DNA of 31,532 nt from an uncultured Oscillibacter sp. (GTDB lineage Bacteria; Bacillota; Clostridia; Oscillospirales; Oscillospiraceae). The stretch covers positions 1 through 31,532 of the forward strand of contig CAJUQM010000032.1 of assembly GCA_910588005.1 (NCBI GenBank). The letters are read 5' to 3'. The notes below the pieces were generated by a model, which saw nothing but the letters and a program-made list of their open reading frames with translations, had not been told where the DNA came from and did no database searches. The position numbers were made by a program, and so were the translations under genes. Position 1 is the stretch's first letter, and each line of letters begins with the position of its first letter. Positions 29,929 through 31,532 of this stretch are shown piece by piece.

Positions 29929-31335
29929 ATGAAAGAGAAAAACGGCAGCACAGGTCCGATCCGGGACGTCCGAACCTTAGGCACCCCCAAGATGCTGATC
30001 TTAGGCCTCCAGCACATGTTCGCCATGTTTGGAGCCACGGTCCTGGTGCCCATCCTGGTAAATTCCTATGGATTGCCCCTGTCGATCCAGACCACGCTGT
30101 TTTTCGCCGGTATCGGCACACTGTTTTTCCACGTCTGCACCAGGATGAAGGTCCCCGCCTTTTTGGGTTCCTCCTTTGCCTTTTTAGGCGGGTTCGCCGC
30201 CGTGGCAGGCCTGGACAGCGGCATCTATGCGGGAATGGACCCGGCGGAGAAGCTCCAGTATGCCTGCGGCGGCATTGTGGTGGCCGGCCTTTTATATGTG
30301 GTGCTGGCTCTGATCATCAAGGCCGTGGGCGTCCACAAGGTGATGCACTATCTGCCGCCGGTGGTTACCGGACCTATTATCATCCTCATCGGATTAAACC
30401 TGGCCCCTTCCGCTGTGAACAACGCCTCCACCTGCTGGTGGCTGGCATTGGTCGCCATGGCCATCATCATCGCCGCCAACATCTGGGGCAGGGGCATGGT
30501 GAAGATCATCCCCATCCTGCTGGGCGTGGTGGGAGCTTATGTGGTGGCGGTTATCGCCAACGCCTGCGGCGCTACCGCCTGGAGCTTCACTGCCGATGGC
30601 CCGGTTGCCGTGCCCCTGATGAGCTTTGCCTCCGTGGCCGAGTCGGATCTCCTGGGACTGCAGCCCTTTTTCACCGATTTTACCGGCTCTATTGCCAAGT
30701 TTGACCTGACTTCCATCCTGGTGATGGCGCCCATCGCCATTGCCTCCATGATGGAGCATATCGGCGATATGTCCGCCATTTCCGCCACTGTGGGTGAGAA
30801 TTTTATCGAGGACCCAGGCCTGCACCGCACCCTCATCGGCGATGGCGTCGCCACCTCCCTGTCTGCCGTCTTCGGCGGTCCCGCTAACACCACATATGGC
30901 GAGAACACCGGCGTGCTGGTTCTATCCAAGGTATATGATCCCCGGGTGATCCGGCTGGCGGCCGTTTACGCCTTGGTCCTGTCGTTTAGTCCCATGTTCG
31001 CAGCGCTGGTCAACTCCATGCCCGCTGCCATTGTGGGAGGCGTCAGCTTTATCCTCTACGGCATGATTTCCGCCATCGGCGTGCGGAACGTAGTGGAGAA
31101 CCGGGTGGACTTTACCAACTCCCGGAACCTCATCATCGCGGCTGTTATTTTGGTGTGCGGTCTGGGCTTTACCGGCGGGCTGACCTTTGTCGTGGGCGGT
31201 GTGTCGATCACGCTGACCAGCCTGGCTATCGCCGCCATTGCGGGGATCATTCTCAACGCGGTTCTTCCGGGAAATGACTTCCAGTTCGGCCAGTCTGAGA
31301 GTGCGGACACCGCCGCCTCCCTGGGCCGGTATTGA
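29929..31335 (+). CDS. uraA: Uracil permease, NCS2 (UraA) family
   Basis: Imports uracil with protons. The 468-residue membrane protein has the many helices of the NCS2 fold, starting GLQHMFAMFGATVLVPIL. The NCS2 signature appears near residue 295-325, GGPANTTYGENTGVLVLSKVYDPRVI, in which the TTYGEN stretch marks the uracil rather than the purine or xanthine branch. The substrate-binding acidic residue region MEHIGDMSAIS is also present. ATG 29929 is preferred to ATG 29914 because AGAGGAGAG lies just ahead. It follows an attenuator-type leader and is ended by a long hairpin, so it is monocistronic. Confidence 0.93.
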   Translation: MKEKNGSTGPIRDVRTLGTPKMLILGLQHMFAMFGATVLVPILVNSYGLPLSIQTTLFFAGIGTLFFHVCTRMKVPAFLGSSFAFLGGFAAVAGLDSGIYAGMDPAEKLQYACGGIVVAGLLYVVLALIIKAVGVHKVMHYLPPVVTGPIIILIGLNLAPSAVNNASTCWWLALVAMAIIIAANIWGRGMVKIIPILLGVVGAYVVAVIANACGATAWSFTADGPVAVPLMSFASVAESDLLGLQPFFTDFTGSIAKFDLTSILVMAPIAIASMMEHIGDMSAISATVGENFIEDPGLHRTLIGDGVATSLSAVFGGPANTTYGENTGVLVLSKVYDPRVIRLAAVYALVLSFSPMFAALVNSMPAAIVGGVSFILYGMISAIGVRNVVENRVDFTNSRNLIIAAVILVCGLGFTGGLTFVVGGVSITLTSLAIAAIAGIILNAVLPGNDFQFGQSESADTAASLGRY

Positions 31336-31403
31336 GTTCAGCCGGGGCCGGAGGGACCACAGATTTAAAAGCCACGGTTGTATAAGCGGTTATCGCTTGA
31401 CAG

Positions 31404-31447
31404 AAAGCAAAGAGAGGATGTTCGGCAGAACGTCCTCTCTTTGCTTT
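31404..31447 (+). terminator. Long hairpin terminator after the permease
   Basis: A 20-bp stem (31404-31423 with 31428-31447) has one T-G pair and a GGCA loop; its right arm ends in a T-rich run. The remaining bases to the window end are AT-rich and show no gene. Confidence 0.85.
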
Positions 31448-31532
31448 ATAGCTTGCAATATGAGTGAAAAATTTATAAACTCTAAATGAGCAAATCTAAA
31501 AAATAAACAAAGGCAAACCTCCGCGCAGGTGA

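Overview
The window is chromosomal DNA from a Gram-positive Clostridia bacterium, most likely a high-GC gut member of the Oscillospiraceae (Flavonifractor, Lawsonibacter or Intestinimonas-like). The evidence is purine-rich Shine-Dalgarno sites before most genes, many housekeeping sigma promoters with 16 to 17 bp spacers, a T-box leader, a trmFO-plsX-acpP-rnc cluster, an ftsEX operon and protein families typical of these organisms. The genus is inferred from style, not proven.

Layout. 1-3180: the 3' end of tuf, a convergent DUF4830 lipoprotein-like gene, an RsuA-type pseudouridine synthase, and a PucR/CdaR-type regulator with its own promoter. 3200-4060: an AT-rich, minus-strand pair encoding a small two-helix membrane protein and a secreted protein of unknown function. 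4097-7021: ftsE-ftsX-M23 peptidase, a cell-division hydrolase operon. 7036-9927: an unknown 247-residue protein whose ribosome binding site lies inside a hairpin, then greA-lysS. 9956-14486: a SpoU-type RNA methyltransferase, dprA, and topA with a histone-H1-like tail. 14483-15589: an accessory insert holding a small gene, a divergent XRE repressor, a 43-bp nested palindromic operator, and a 570-bp non-coding segment bounded by long inverted repeats. 15590-18984: trmFO-plsX-acpP-rnc. 19187-20736: an acquired-looking GNAT acetyltransferase and uppP. 20903-25489: ftsK/spoIIIE, a T-box-controlled aminotransferase and a Dabb protein. 25673-28070: a DUF4177 gene that has lost its end and runs antisense through an MGMT-like gene, then Smr and YjbQ genes fired from two fully overlapping opposed promoters, then a MerR/TipA-type regulator. 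28348-29644: Nudix-DUF3783-DUF523. 29719-31335: a uracil permease behind an unusual leader.

The most notable signal is the permease leader. A strong promoter and ribosome binding site drive a 22-codon reading frame whose second half is a U-rich tract (23 T in 36 bases). Its stop codon touches an intrinsic terminator, and the uracil permease gene follows. This is the architecture of E. coli pyrBI UTP-sensing attenuation, placed here in a Firmicute before a pyrimidine transporter. Other points of interest are the nested operator, the inverted-repeat element, the overlapping opposed promoters, an apparent AUA start codon, and the RBS-masking hairpin.

Functionally the window is mostly core: translation and RNA modification, transcription fidelity (GreA), chromosome topology and segregation (TopA, FtsK), DNA uptake/processing (DprA), lipid synthesis (PlsX, AcpP), and envelope growth and division (FtsEX, M23 peptidase, UppP). 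Small accessory units sit between these blocks.
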